A DNA stretch of 49,266 bases, taken from NCBI GenBank assembly GCA_030576275.1, contig JALIBN010000014.1:1-49266 (forward strand), read 5' to 3'. Of the stretch, positions 17,777 through 26,285 are shown one piece after another. Numbering within the stretch: the first letter of the stretch is position 1; each line of letters starts with the position of its first letter. The notes below the pieces were generated by a model, which saw only the letters and a list, made by a program, of their open reading frames with translations, did not search any database and was not told the DNA's origin. The position numbers and the translations under genes were made by a program. Source of the stretch: Pseudomonadota bacterium (GTDB lineage Bacteria > Pseudomonadota > Gammaproteobacteria > Nitrosococcales > Methylophagaceae).

Positions 17777-19687
17777 TTAGACCTTATCCGTAAAAAAAGC
17801 GGCTACATCTTCAATTTTTTGAGTGATAGGCATCGCAGGCAGGCTACGTAAAAATAACTTGCCATAAGGTTTAGTCAAGAACCGTGGGTCACACAATACC
17901 AAGACACCAAAATCTTTGGGATCACGAATTAATCTGCCAATCCCCTGTTTAAGCTGGATAACTGCCGCAGGAATTTGGATAGAGGAAAAGGGATTACCAC
18001 CGCGCGCTCGCAAGGCATCAATACGTGCTTGCAATATTGGATCGCCTGGCGAGGCAAAAGGTATTTTATCGATAATAACGCAGGATAAAGCTTCTCCGCG
18101 AACATCAACCCCTTCCCAAAAGCTATTGGTGCCCAATAATACGGCATTACCATGACTGCGAAATTCATCTAGCAAGGTTGATTTGGCAGCACTGCCCTGC
18201 ACCATCAATGGATAATCAATATCTTTTAAGGCCTCTGCGACAATATTCATCGCACGGTAGCTGGTAAAAAGAATAAAGGTTCGCCCTTGGCTATGGGTAA
18301 TCAACTGTTTAGCTAAGTCAATAATATGGGTTGTGTAATCCTCATGGCTCGGCTCAACAGGTATATGAGGCATATACAATAAACTTTGTCGGGCATAATC
18401 AAACGGACTGGGCCATATCTTTGTTTCCGCATCATCAATGCCTAATTGATGACTGAAATTATTAAATTTACCAGCAACTGTCAACGTCGCGGAGGTAAAT
18501 ACCCATGCGGTAGGTTTATCATCAATCCATTTTTGAAAGTATTGACTGACATCATGTGGGGTTGCATGTAGCACAATGCCCGTCGAACGAATGTCTGCCC
18601 ATAAAATCATATTATCGTCTTGATGCTCTTGTTCAAAGAACTCCAGCGTAGCCATTAGCTCGCTACAGCGGTTATAGCATTGCTCTAGGCCCTTACCTCG
18701 CTCTGCTGCCATTTCAAGTTGCTCAGTAAGATCATTGAGGCTTTCTACTAAATTAGCTAGTTTATTTTTTACGCCTAATTTTTCTAATAACGTTAACCAC
18801 GGCGTGCGATTATCTGTTTCACCGATACTTATTCTAAAACCATGCAATGAGGCTTCGAGCTTGTCAGCATAATCGCGGATACCCGCCATATCCTTTGCAT
18901 CATGTTCCATTTCTCTGATGCTATCTCGACATAATTCTTGGATCTGATGACTACTAATACGGTCGCCAAGAAACTGTGTCGCTATCTCGGGTAGTTGATG
19001 TGCTTCATCAATAATATAGGCATCTGCACTCGGTAAGATCTCACCTTGTCCTGATGCTTTCAAAGCCATGTCAGACATTAATAAATGGTGATTAATAACC
19101 ACAATATCGGCTTCTTGTGCCTTGCGACGAGCTTCAGCAATAAAACAATCGCTGTAACTGGGGCATTCTTGTCCCAAGCAATTATCAATCGTTGAAGTTA
19201 CTTTTAGCCACAAGGGTGAATTATCTTCCAACAAATCACTTTCACTTAAATCGCCACTCTTCGTTTTGCCTGCCCAAACAGTTAAGTCATGTAAGGTTTC
19301 ATAATGATGCTTTTGTAATGGGTCACTCTGTGCCATTTCTAGGCGATAATGACATAGATAATTACTTCGACCCTTTAGCAAGGCGGCACGAAAAGGCACG
19401 GCAAGGGCTTTTCTAAGTGTCGGTAAATCGCGACTGAACAATTGGTCTTGTAGGTTTTTAGTACCCGTGGAAATAAATACTTTTTGTCCTGATAAAATCG
19501 CAGGTGCTAGGTAGGCATAAGTTTTACCTGTTCCCGTTCCAGCTTCGGCAATCAATATCGTGCTGTCAGTTAATGTTAACTGGATTTTCTCAGCCATTTC
19601 CAGTTGCTGTTGACGAGGAGCATAGCCTTCGATGTGTTGTGATAATAGACCACCTTCGCCAAAAACATGTTGCATTTTCCCAGCCAT
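17777..19687 (-). CDS. yoaA: ATP-dependent helicase YoaA (DinG/XPD-like, 4Fe-4S)
   Basis: 636 residues, matching E. coli YoaA. Walker A AGTGTGKTY about 49-57, DEAH box in YIIDEAHQLPE, and the C-terminal GIGRLIRDPKDFGVLVLCDPR motif VI. Four cysteines positioned as in XPD-family iron-sulfur helicases are visible: Cys112, Cys170, Cys175 and Cys181. YoaA works with the polymerase III chi subunit to unwind damaged replication forks. Its ATG directly follows the stop codon of the GIDE gene with no gap, so it is the last gene of the lemA-GIDE-yoaA operon. Confidence 0.93.
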   Translation of the reverse strand: MAGKMQHVFGEGGLLSQHIEGYAPRQQQLEMAEKIQLTLTDSTILIAEAGTGTGKTYAYLAPAILSGQKVFISTGTKNLQDQLFSRDLPTLRKALAVPFRAALLKGRSNYLCHYRLEMAQSDPLQKHHYETLHDLTVWAGKTKSGDLSESDLLEDNSPLWLKVTSTIDNCLGQECPSYSDCFIAEARRKAQEADIVVINHHLLMSDMALKASGQGEILPSADAYIIDEAHQLPEIATQFLGDRISSHQIQELCRDSIREMEHDAKDMAGIRDYADKLEASLHGFRISIGETDNRTPWLTLLEKLGVKNKLANLVESLNDLTEQLEMAAERGKGLEQCYNRCSELMATLEFFEQEHQDDNMILWADIRSTGIVLHATPHDVSQYFQKWIDDKPTAWVFTSATLTVAGKFNNFSHQLGIDDAETKIWPSPFDYARQSLLYMPHIPVEPSHEDYTTHIIDLAKQLITHSQGRTFILFTSYRAMNIVAEALKDIDYPLMVQGSAAKSTLLDEFRSHGNAVLLGTNSFWEGVDVRGEALSCVIIDKIPFASPGDPILQARIDALRARGGNPFSSIQIPAAVIQLKQGIGRLIRDPKDFGVLVLCDPRFLTKPYGKLFLRSLPAMPITQKIEDVAAFFTDKV

Positions 19688-20599
19688 TTATAGCCCCAAC
19701 CGTATATTTACTGCCCATACTAAGAGACAACCACAGATAAAAAACCCCAGTAAATATTGCATGGTTCGCCACTTATAATGTTTGATCAATTTGTCTTCTG
19801 ACACGGTTGATAATATAAATACCTGATCGGCATGATCACTTTGTTTTAACACATTCAATTGCTCTTGATTTGCATTTTCGCCATGTTCGCGTTTTACGTG
19901 TTGCTCGGCGGCTAACTGAACCCGCTCCCATTCTTCTATACTTAATTCGTCGTCACGATTGAGATCAAACGTATCTAATAACTGCTTAGGATCTCGTTTC
20001 CAATGGCGCAATAAATGACTGATTTGTTCTTTTATTTTTTGCCGTTCAATATTGGCAATCGTTTTAAATAAACCTATGGCATACAGTGGTTCGTTTTCTG
20101 TAATAAGTTCTTCGGTATAACGTCTAGGCGCCACGCTACTCTGTTTGTACCATGTACGTTTATTACTGACGATAACATCGGCATCATCGGGATCGATAAC
20201 ACAACGTCCCGTATCATCCTCTAACAAAAAGAGCTCACCACTGGTTTCTTGTGTAATGACTCGCCAATAACTAACTGATTTGCCATTAGCTTGCTTATGT
20301 TCCGATTTTTCTTCTATCTTATATCGATACCAAACACATGATTTTCCCGATAAGGGCGACACAATCACCGGGCCATCCATTAGCCGTGTTTGACCATTTA
20401 GCTCAACATAACCTTGCACTGCGGATCTGATTTTTGCAGTGGGCGTATTTTCAATCAATCGTGCTTGGTAAAGCCCACGCGACATTCTGTAAAAGGCTAT
20501 CAAGGAAAAAATCCCCACAATAGTCCACCCCACCCAAAACTCCGTAGGATCTAACTGGATGATATTGCGCTCAGCTGAGGCAATAAAGTCTTTTAGCAT
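19688..20599 (-). CDS. GIDE-domain membrane protein with EF-hand loop
   Basis: 303 residues: TM helix near 22-37, GIDE domain from about 58 (GYVELNGQTRLMDGPVIVSP, then SGKSCVWYRYKIEEK), and a C-terminal TM near 280-298. GIDE is the domain of the mitochondrial E3 ligase MUL1; bacterial versions lack the RING and have no proven ligase activity. Between the two is a canonical EF-hand loop at 212-223 (DLNRDDELSIEE, with D1, N3, D5, S9 and E12), predicting calcium binding on the soluble side. Located 3 bp after lemA, a pairing seen in many bacteria. Function unproven. Confidence 0.85.
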   Translation of the reverse strand: MLKDFIASAERNIIQLDPTEFWVGWTIVGIFSLIAFYRMSRGLYQARLIENTPTAKIRSAVQGYVELNGQTRLMDGPVIVSPLSGKSCVWYRYKIEEKSEHKQANGKSVSYWRVITQETSGELFLLEDDTGRCVIDPDDADVIVSNKRTWYKQSSVAPRRYTEELITENEPLYAIGLFKTIANIERQKIKEQISHLLRHWKRDPKQLLDTFDLNRDDELSIEEWERVQLAAEQHVKREHGENANQEQLNVLKQSDHADQVFILSTVSEDKLIKHYKWRTMQYLLGFFICGCLLVWAVNIRLGL

Positions 20600-20602
20600 T
20601 AT

Positions 20603-21175
20603 TTAGTTAAACAATTGACCAAGATTAACGTCAGTTTTTTCTTCGTCAATAAATTCTAGGAGGCTGTGTGCTTGGAATTTGAACATCCGTGCGATAAATA
20701 GATCAGGCACTTGTTCAATTCGTACATTATTAACATTGACACTTTCGTTATAAAATTCACGACGATCGGCAATGGCATTTTCTAAACCGGTGATTCGAGC
20801 TTGTAAATGCTGGAATGTTTGATCGGCTTTTAACTCAGGATAAGCCTCTGCAACAGCGAATAAACTACCCAGCCCCATACGTAGAGCACCTTCGGCTTGT
20901 CCTAAGGCTGGGATGTTACCTTGTTGTTGTGCCGATGCTACTGAACTACGAGCTTTCATAACGTTTTCAAGGGTTTCTTGCTCATACTTCATGTATTGTT
21001 TACATGTTTCAACTAGCTTTGGTAATTCATCATGACGCTGTTTAAGCAGTACATCAATATTCGCCCATGCCTTACTGACGTTGTGTTTTAAAGTAACAAG
21101 ACCGTTATAAATGGCAATTAGATAAATAACTACAACCGCTATTACACCCCAAAAAATAAAACCAGCAACACTCAT
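20603..21175 (-). CDS. lemA: LemA family protein
   Basis: 190 residues. An N-terminal membrane helix (about 5-20) is followed by the LemA signature YNGLVTLKHNVSKAWANIDVLLKQRHDELPKLV, an EQETLENVMKARSSV helix and AEAYPELKADQTFQHLQ, then NAIADRREFYNESVNVNNVRIEQVPD. LemA forms a long helical hairpin facing the cytoplasm or periplasm; its molecular role is not settled. It is linked with the GIDE gene 3 bp downstream, indicating a joint membrane function. Confidence 0.95.
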   Translation of the reverse strand: MSVAGFIFWGVIAVVVIYLIAIYNGLVTLKHNVSKAWANIDVLLKQRHDELPKLVETCKQYMKYEQETLENVMKARSSVASAQQQGNIPALGQAEGALRMGLGSLFAVAEAYPELKADQTFQHLQARITGLENAIADRREFYNESVNVNNVRIEQVPDLFIARMFKFQAHSLLEFIDEEKTDVNLGQLFN

Positions 21176-21194
21176 AACAATCCCCCCAGATAAG

Positions 21195-21719
21195 TTAGTT
21201 GTTGTGATTATCCCATATTTCTGGAGATAGCCCTTCTTCGCTTGTCCAAACCAATCGACCTATTATCTTGAACTGGGCCACCGACATTGCACCGCGTTTT
21301 TTATTAGCGCTCTCTATTTTGGTATTGAGGGCCGCTTCGATGTCTTCACTAGTTGCTTCATGCATTTCAACGGGTAAATAATCATCATTAAATATCACCA
21401 TTACAACTCTATCCCAGCGACCATCTGATTTGATTTGGCCAATACGTGGGCTTGAGCGGCTATCTTCGAATATAACTCGCCCCTTAATCAGCATCCGTAA
21501 ACCTTTACGCTCACCAAGGCCAATAGCATCGTAACCTAAAGTCGTATCGTCAATAAGTTGCAAATCTAATGCTTTGGCTACATCAAAGCGTGAAATTTCG
21601 CCCGTTACAGGCAAAGTACTTCCCGTCGTTTTACGGTACTTAGCCGCTAACTGACGCGTTTCATGCATTAATTTGTCAATGGAATAGAGATCCATATTGG
21701 CTTCTGCTGAATTATTCAT
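21195..21719 (-). CDS. Conserved protein of unknown function, first gene of lemA operon
   Basis: 174 residues from the ATG at 21719. Charged N-terminal helix (LYSIDKLMHETRQLAAKYRKTTG), followed by a beta-rich part containing DRVVMVIFNDDYLPVEMHEA. No TM segment. I do not recognise the family. The order of an N-terminal MHETRxLAxxYRxxTGxxLPVTxE then later VMLVLLDExFxxxEI-like strand is reminiscent of proteins in other gammaproteobacteria near lemA, from memory only. Start is uncertain: TTG 21734 (GAGAAA nearby), ATG 21719, or ATG 21695 are all open. TATACT at 21722-21727 might be its -10, which would favour 21695. It lies 19 bp before lemA. Confidence 0.7.
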   Translation of the reverse strand: MNNSAEANMDLYSIDKLMHETRQLAAKYRKTTGSTLPVTGEISRFDVAKALDLQLIDDTTLGYDAIGLGERKGLRMLIKGRVIFEDSRSSPRIGQIKSDGRWDRVVMVIFNDDYLPVEMHEATSEDIEAALNTKIESANKKRGAMSVAQFKIIGRLVWTSEEGLSPEIWDNHNN

Positions 21720-21740
21720 TACAAGTATAGTCAATTTCTC

Positions 21741-21775
21741 AAAAAAAACGATCTAACCGTTGTCTCGGATAGACC
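21741..21775 (-). terminator. Rho-independent terminator of fae
   Basis: Read on the minus strand, GGTCTA-T-CCG, a six-base loop, CGG-T-TAGATC form an imperfect stem (one T-T mismatch, one G-U), followed by G and eight T. It sits 26 bp after the fae stop codon. Confidence 0.8.
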
Positions 21776-21801
21776 GTTGATTTCTTGATTAAAGAAGCTA
21801 A

Positions 21802-22353
21802 TTATTTCTTTTTAGCGTCCAATCCCTTTTGATAATATTTATGAACTAACTTGTCTTGGTTTTCTAATAAGAAATCAATGCTAGGTTCATTATTCATCGC
21901 TTTTTCAATAGCGCGACGTGTTGCTTCGCGGTGAATATTGAATAAAGCTTCATGATCTAAGTCTTCAACTGTCTCAACGCCTGGCGTCAACCATACAGAA
22001 ACGATAATACCTAAATCATTCGCTTTTTCTTTAGGAATCGTGCCATTACGAACAGCATCCAATACGCCATTTGCAATAGCGCCTTGGACAGTACCCATTA
22101 AGATTGCTGTATAAGCCGTTTTCTTTACAGTTACTTTACTAACCATTAATGTCGCAGGTTTCACCATCATGTCCGTGTTCATTAACGCAAATACGCGTGA
22201 ATGACCTTGCACTTGGTCGCCTAATAAATTAGCGAATGCAGTACCAAATGGGCCGTCAAACTCACCAATGATAACTTCTGGCTCTGCGGCTGTGAATGGT
22301 GGTCCACCGGCAACTAAACATTCGCCAGTACGCATAATAATTCTTTCGCTCAT
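21802..22353 (-). CDS. Formaldehyde-activating enzyme family protein (divergent paralogue)
   Basis: 183 residues of the Fae fold: start RTGECLVAGGPPF, FGTAFANLLGDQVQGHSRVFAL, VKPATLMVSKVTVK, then AQ-like GTVQGAIANGVLDAVRNG and HREATRRAIEKAMNNEPS. Classical Fae condenses formaldehyde with tetrahydromethanopterin in methylotrophs. In classical Fae the strand before the I-I-G motif reads AHIDLIIG with the catalytic His; here it is AEPEVIIG, so that position is Glu24 with two extra residues upstream. Activity may therefore differ (Fae2/Fae3-like paralogue or a formaldehyde-related sensor or carrier). GGGGA precedes the ATG. Single gene with its own terminator. Confidence 0.9.
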   Translation of the reverse strand: MSERIIMRTGECLVAGGPPFTAAEPEVIIGEFDGPFGTAFANLLGDQVQGHSRVFALMNTDMMVKPATLMVSKVTVKKTAYTAILMGTVQGAIANGVLDAVRNGTIPKEKANDLGIIVSVWLTPGVETVEDLDHEALFNIHREATRRAIEKAMNNEPSIDFLLENQDKLVHKYYQKGLDAKKK

Positions 22354-22489
22354 GAGATTTTCCCCGTTGTGATTGATATTAAGATTCTCCGATTATCCTT
22401 GTCTGATGACTATGTAGCAACCTCAAGCCTCTTTATCGGTCACTCAAACAACGTTAAACTCTACCTAATATTTTTGATAGAGTCAGATA

Positions 22490-22885
22490 ATGTCCGAACT
22501 TAAAACCCCTTATGAGCGAATCGGTGGCGAAGAAGCAGTTCGCAAGCTTTGCCAAACTTTTTATACGATCATGTGTGATACAACACAAACTCAACTGATC
22601 CGCGCAATGCACCCTAACAATATTCAGATAAGTGAAGAAAAATTATATCTATTTCTTACTGGCTGGTTAGGGGGACCTCCACTTTATACCGATATTTATG
22701 GTCATCCTCGATTAAGGGCCAGACACTTGCCTTTCTCAATTGGTATTGAAGAACGCGACCAATGGTTATATTGCATGGCTCAAGCACTAAAAACCATGGC
22801 TATAGATGATTTATTTGCACAGCAATTAATGAGTTCTTTTGTCCAAACAGCTGACTTTATGAGAAACCAGTCCGATCAACAATAA
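22490..22885 (+). CDS. Group II truncated haemoglobin
   Basis: 131 residues, 2-on-2 globin. Group II signs: TPYERIGGEEAVRKL, LTGWLGGPPLYTDIYGHPRLRARHLPF (proximal His in RARH) and RDQWLYCMAQAL with the group II Trp at G8. Such proteins bind oxygen, NO or sulfide in the cytosol and often protect from NO. Divergent from fae over 136 bp, and 20 bp upstream of the CinA-like gene, so probably co-transcribed with it. Confidence 0.93.
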   Translation: MSELKTPYERIGGEEAVRKLCQTFYTIMCDTTQTQLIRAMHPNNIQISEEKLYLFLTGWLGGPPLYTDIYGHPRLRARHLPFSIGIEERDQWLYCMAQALKTMAIDDLFAQQLMSSFVQTADFMRNQSDQQ

Positions 22886-22905
22886 ATGAAATAACGGAGA
22901 CTACA

Positions 22906-23670
22906 ATGGGTATTGGGATAAATATTGGTGCATTAATTATTGGTGATGAATTACTGTCTGGGAAACGACAAGATCGGCACTTCAATCATCTGCAATCCGT
23001 TTTGGCCAAGCGAGGCCTAGAACTGAGTTGGACCATCATTGTCGGTGATGATCCGTTACAATTGCGACGTTTTCTAGGTTTCAGCTTAGCGAGTGATGAC
23101 TTAGTATTTAGCTTTGGTGGAATTGGTGCCACACCAGATGATCGTACACGGCAGTCTGTTGCTGACGTAGCCAAGGTAAAATTAATTCGTCACCCTGAAG
23201 CCGTATCGGAGATTCAGCAACAGTATGGTGAAACGGCCTATCCTAATCGAATTTTGATGGCTGAAATACCAGAGGGCAGTCGGATTATTCCAAACTCTAT
23301 TAATCGGGTACCAGGATTTTCATTTCAAGATCACCATTTCATGCCTGGTTTTCCTGAAATGTCATGGCCAATGTTAGAGTGGATATTGGATACTCACTAC
23401 CCAAATTTAAAAAATACTGCGCCTGATGATGAACAAACTATTTATGTACTCAATGGCCGTGAGTCAGATATTCTTGAAGTGATGCATGATGTGCTTCGAC
23501 TCTATCCTGACATACGTTTGTCTAGCTTGCCGCATCTTAGCGACAAACCTCATATTGAACTTAGTCTACGTGGTAATACTGCACAAATAACCCATGCTAT
23601 GACCATACTAAAAACAGCCATCGATCAAGCAGGTATTAGCTGGTCAAATCAACTCATAGATAACCAGTGA
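22906..23670 (+). CDS. Molybdopterin-binding/CinA-like N-terminal domain protein
   Basis: 254 residues. IGALIIGDELLSGKRQDRHFNHLQSVLAKRG and VFSFGGIGATPDDRTRQSVA are the MoCF/CinA N-terminal signature, where the Gly-rich loop and the TPDD segment hold the cofactor or nucleotide. A C-terminal region (from about 175) resembles the extra domain of short CinA-like proteins, but the pyridine-nucleotide amidase (C-terminal CinA) domain is absent. The exact role (nucleotide pyrophosphatase or salvage) is uncertain. RBS CGGAG precedes the ATG. The 3' end overlaps the convergent AEC gene by 22 bp. Confidence 0.85.
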   Translation: MGIGINIGALIIGDELLSGKRQDRHFNHLQSVLAKRGLELSWTIIVGDDPLQLRRFLGFSLASDDLVFSFGGIGATPDDRTRQSVADVAKVKLIRHPEAVSEIQQQYGETAYPNRILMAEIPEGSRIIPNSINRVPGFSFQDHHFMPGFPEMSWPMLEWILDTHYPNLKNTAPDDEQTIYVLNGRESDILEVMHDVLRLYPDIRLSSLPHLSDKPHIELSLRGNTAQITHAMTILKTAIDQAGISWSNQLIDNQ

Positions 23671-24569
23671 AACCATAACGGTAAGGTCACTAAACTACAA
23701 ATAGTGGTTAAGGTGACGGCAGCGGCATACAGCTCACTATCCAGTCCATAACGTTCACAAATAACAATTCCAAAAACCATGGTTGGCATAGCAGAAATTA
23801 AAGCCACAGGGATAATCAAGTCAGTATTTAATCCAATGACATGGCTTAGACCAAATATACAAAATGGCGTTAAAACTAAAGAGATCAGTACAACAGGAAA
23901 CAATAACCCCATAAAGCGCAGTCGCAAACTATGCCAGCGAATACTCATACCTAATACTATTAGCATTAAAGGCACCACACCGCCCGCCAACATAGAAAGT
24001 CCTGAATCTAAAATTTCGGGCTGTTGAACACCGGCAAAGTTCAAGGAAATACCAAGTGTCACAGCCCATAGGGGAGGTATTTTCAAAAGAGTACGAAGAG
24101 GATGAACCTCAGAGTTATTAACACCGTAGTGCTGTGCTAGCAACATGCCAAAAGATAACAATATTGGAGTACATGCAAACAAATCATATTGCAGTACTGT
24201 TACACGACTCTCTGGGCCCAATACTTGATTTAATACAGGCAAACCAAGGTAGGTAGCGTTAGGAAATGCCGCGGCTAATATTAATGCGCCGGTTTGTTGC
24301 TTACTGGCTCTGAGCCACCTCATTACCAACCACATTGTTCCCAAACCAATTAGGATACCGCAGGCTGCCAGAAAAGAAATATGTAATGATGAACTATCTA
24401 AAGGTGCTGTCCAGATGATATCTAATACCAGCGCAGGCAATAATATAAAAAACACCAAGTCAGTAAGTGCGCGTCGGTGTGCTAAAGCCGAAATGTGCGC
24501 GGGAGCGAACATTTTCCAAAACGTGCCGCAGGCAATGAGTAATGACATTTGAGCCAACACAGGGAGCAT
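23649..24569 (-). CDS. AEC family transporter (auxin efflux carrier superfamily)
   Basis: 306 residues with ten predicted TM segments in two five-helix halves, typical of AEC/BART carriers. The first half holds RRALTDLVFFILLPALVLD and FPNATYLGLPVL (the NxxxLGLP-like motif), the second half AGGVVPLMLIVLGMSI and ISAMPTMVFGIVICERYGLD. Members export or import organic anions such as malate; the substrate here is unknown. Convergent with the CinA-like gene, so the tails overlap by 22 bp. Confidence 0.9.
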   Translation of the reverse strand: MLPVLAQMSLLIACGTFWKMFAPAHISALAHRRALTDLVFFILLPALVLDIIWTAPLDSSSLHISFLAACGILIGLGTMWLVMRWLRASKQQTGALILAAAFPNATYLGLPVLNQVLGPESRVTVLQYDLFACTPILLSFGMLLAQHYGVNNSEVHPLRTLLKIPPLWAVTLGISLNFAGVQQPEILDSGLSMLAGGVVPLMLIVLGMSIRWHSLRLRFMGLLFPVVLISLVLTPFCIFGLSHVIGLNTDLIIPVALISAMPTMVFGIVICERYGLDSELYAAAVTLTTICSLVTLPLWFHWLSMS

Positions 24570-24743
24570 AAATACATATCCGTAGATGATAGAATCTCAT
24601 ATCCTATCAATGCTAGTGGTCTTGGTAAATTAATTCGCTCGCCGCGACCATGATTTTAGGATTTCATACATAACTTCGGAGCATTTAATAAATAATAATA
24701 AGGATCAGTTCCACTGCAAAAAATCCTGAAAAATTATTTCCCA

Positions 24744-24776
24744 TTCAGTTTCAGTTCAGTTTGTTTTTGCTAACCT
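24744..24776 (+). promoter_or_regulatory. TTCAG direct repeats, likely response-regulator site
   Basis: TTCAG occurs at 24744, 24750 and 24755; the outer two are 11 bp apart, the spacing used by OmpR-family dimers. TAACCT at 24771-24776 could be the -10. The site is 50 bp before the glycine-zipper gene and upstream of the cytochrome, PepSY and OmpR-type regulator genes, which may be its own regulator. Confidence 0.4.
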
Positions 24777-24809
24777 GCACCTAACAGCTAACAAAACAGG
24801 AGAGCTGCA

Positions 24810-25391
24810 ATGAAAAAATTATTAATCACCGCAGGTTTTACGACTCTTTTGAGCTTATCATCAGCTAGCTTGCTAGCCGGCGATAAACATCATCAAAAAG
24901 ATTACAATGACAATTACCGCTCTGGAAGGTCTCATCAAGAAACAGCGCATGTGACTCATGTTGAACCTCTGTACACCACGATTAGAGTTTCGGTTCCACA
25001 ACGTGAATGTTATGAGCGCCCTCAGAATCGCGCTGAATATCGACAACTTGAATCCTACACCAGCACCATCGCAGGTGGTCTTATTGGTGGTGTTTTAGGC
25101 AATCAATTTGGTAAAGGTTCGGGTAATACGGCAATGACTATAGCCGGCACATTACTTGGCGGTTCGATAGGACGTGATGCTGGCGGCTATTCATCACCCG
25201 TAAATTCAGATTATGATCGCGGCGGCGAAGAATGCCATATTACTGAGCGTGTCCATGAAGAACAACGGATTGATGGTTATCTGGTAACGTATCATTATCA
25301 GGGTCAAACATATTCTACCGAGATGGACCATTATCCAGGTAAACGTATCCCAGTTAATGTTTCTGTTGAACCTGCTCGTCGTTATTACTAA
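24810..25391 (+). CDS. Exported glycine-zipper 2TM domain protein
   Basis: 193 residues. Signal peptide ends near LLA-G; mature N-terminus is His-rich (DKHHQKD). Glycine zipper at about 88-125: IAGGLIGGVLGNQFG and IAGTLLGGSIGRDAGG. A C-terminal part with HITERVHEEQRIDGYLVTYHYQGQTY fits the usual tail of this class. Two cysteines (ECYER, EECH) flank the zipper. Such outer-membrane or periplasmic proteins are of unclear role, often linked to envelope stress. RBS AGGAG precedes the ATG. The TTCAG repeats lie just upstream. Confidence 0.87.
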   Translation: MKKLLITAGFTTLLSLSSASLLAGDKHHQKDYNDNYRSGRSHQETAHVTHVEPLYTTIRVSVPQRECYERPQNRAEYRQLESYTSTIAGGLIGGVLGNQFGKGSGNTAMTIAGTLLGGSIGRDAGGYSSPVNSDYDRGGEECHITERVHEEQRIDGYLVTYHYQGQTYSTEMDHYPGKRIPVNVSVEPARRYY

Positions 25392-25475
25392 TCACAACAA
25401 GCCCTTTGGTAAAGTCAATGTGCAACAGATTGGCTTTGAAACTAATTCATAAGACAATTTTTAAGGGGATATAAA

Positions 25476-25883
25476 ATGAAACTAAATAAACAATTAATCA
25501 TGCTTGCCAGCACTACTAGCTTATTATTCGGTGTAGTATCACTACCCTCTTATGCAGAAGACGCACCGTACACCGTCACTAATGGTAATGAGCTAGATGC
25601 TAATAGTTACAATGGTTTTAAATTATTTCGTAACTGGTGTGCACGCTGCCACGGTACTTATGGTCAGGGCATGGTCGGACCTAACTTGGCTGATAGCTTA
25701 AAAATCATCTCTAAAGAACAATTTTTTGATACGGTTCAAAATGGTAAAACAGGCACTATTGGCAGTATGCCCGCATGGAAAGCAAATGTTGAAGTGATGG
25801 AAAATCACGATAAAATCTATGCCTACCTAAAAGCGCGTTCAGATGGTGCAATTGGCGTTGAAAAACCTAAAAAAGCCAAATAA
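25476..25883 (+). CDS. Periplasmic c-type cytochrome, quinoprotein-dehydrogenase type
   Basis: 135 residues. Signal peptide ends near YA-ED; one haem motif CARCH about residues 55-59; axial Met in GSMPAWK. The tail YLKARSDGAIGVEKPKK closely matches cytochromes linked to PQQ alcohol dehydrogenases (PedF/ExaB-like, with YLKARSDGALG), so electron acceptance from a PQQ dehydrogenase is a fair inference. It lacks the long insertions of MxaG cytochrome cL. The gene is 84 bp after the glycine-zipper gene. A hairpin and the PepSY-regulator-kinase genes follow. Confidence 0.87.
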   Translation: MKLNKQLIMLASTTSLLFGVVSLPSYAEDAPYTVTNGNELDANSYNGFKLFRNWCARCHGTYGQGMVGPNLADSLKIISKEQFFDTVQNGKTGTIGSMPAWKANVEVMENHDKIYAYLKARSDGAIGVEKPKKAK

Positions 25884-25901
25884 GTTTTAACTGCGAGTCA
25901 T

Positions 25902-25928
25902 CCCCCTACTAGAAAATCAGTACGGGGG
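25902..25928 (+). other. GC-rich stem-loop after the cytochrome gene
   Basis: CCCCCTACT pairs with AGTA(C)GGGGG with one bulged C around an 8-base loop. It is not followed by T residues, so it is more likely an mRNA-stability or attenuation hairpin between the cytochrome and the two-component genes than a full terminator. Confidence 0.45.
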
Positions 25929-25984
25929 ACTTGCACCCTTAGTTAATACCATTTTAAATACACTTAAATATTAAAGGTTTACTC

Positions 25985-26278
25985 ATGTTCTTATTGCGGT
26001 ATTTATTCATTTTCATGCTCCTATCATTGTCAGCGCCATTGTTCGCTAAGTATTTGGCAGATGATATCGAACCCGGCGATGGTGTGAATGAAATTCAATT
26101 ACCCCTTACTAAAGAATCTGCCGCAGAACTAATAAGAATGGAATCTAAAGGAAAAATATTATCAGTCGAAGAAAAACCATACAGAGGTAAATTTATCTTT
26201 AAAATTAAAGTACTTCATGATGATGGCAAAATAAAAATTTACCGCCTCGATCCCCAAACCGCTCACAAGCCAAACTGA
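25985..26278 (+). CDS. PepSY-domain exported protein
   Basis: 97 residues with a signal peptide (to about LFA-K) and one PepSY domain: LTKESAAELIRMESKGKILSVEEKPYRGKFIFKIKVLHDDGKIKIYRLDP. Small PepSY proteins often sit directly before OmpR-type regulator and sensor kinase genes, as here (7 bp before the regulator), and may modulate the kinase in the periplasm. The start ATG at 25985 follows AAAGG. Confidence 0.87.
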   Translation: MFLLRYLFIFMLLSLSAPLFAKYLADDIEPGDGVNEIQLPLTKESAAELIRMESKGKILSVEEKPYRGKFIFKIKVLHDDGKIKIYRLDPQTAHKPN

Positions 26279-26285
26279 TTATATA

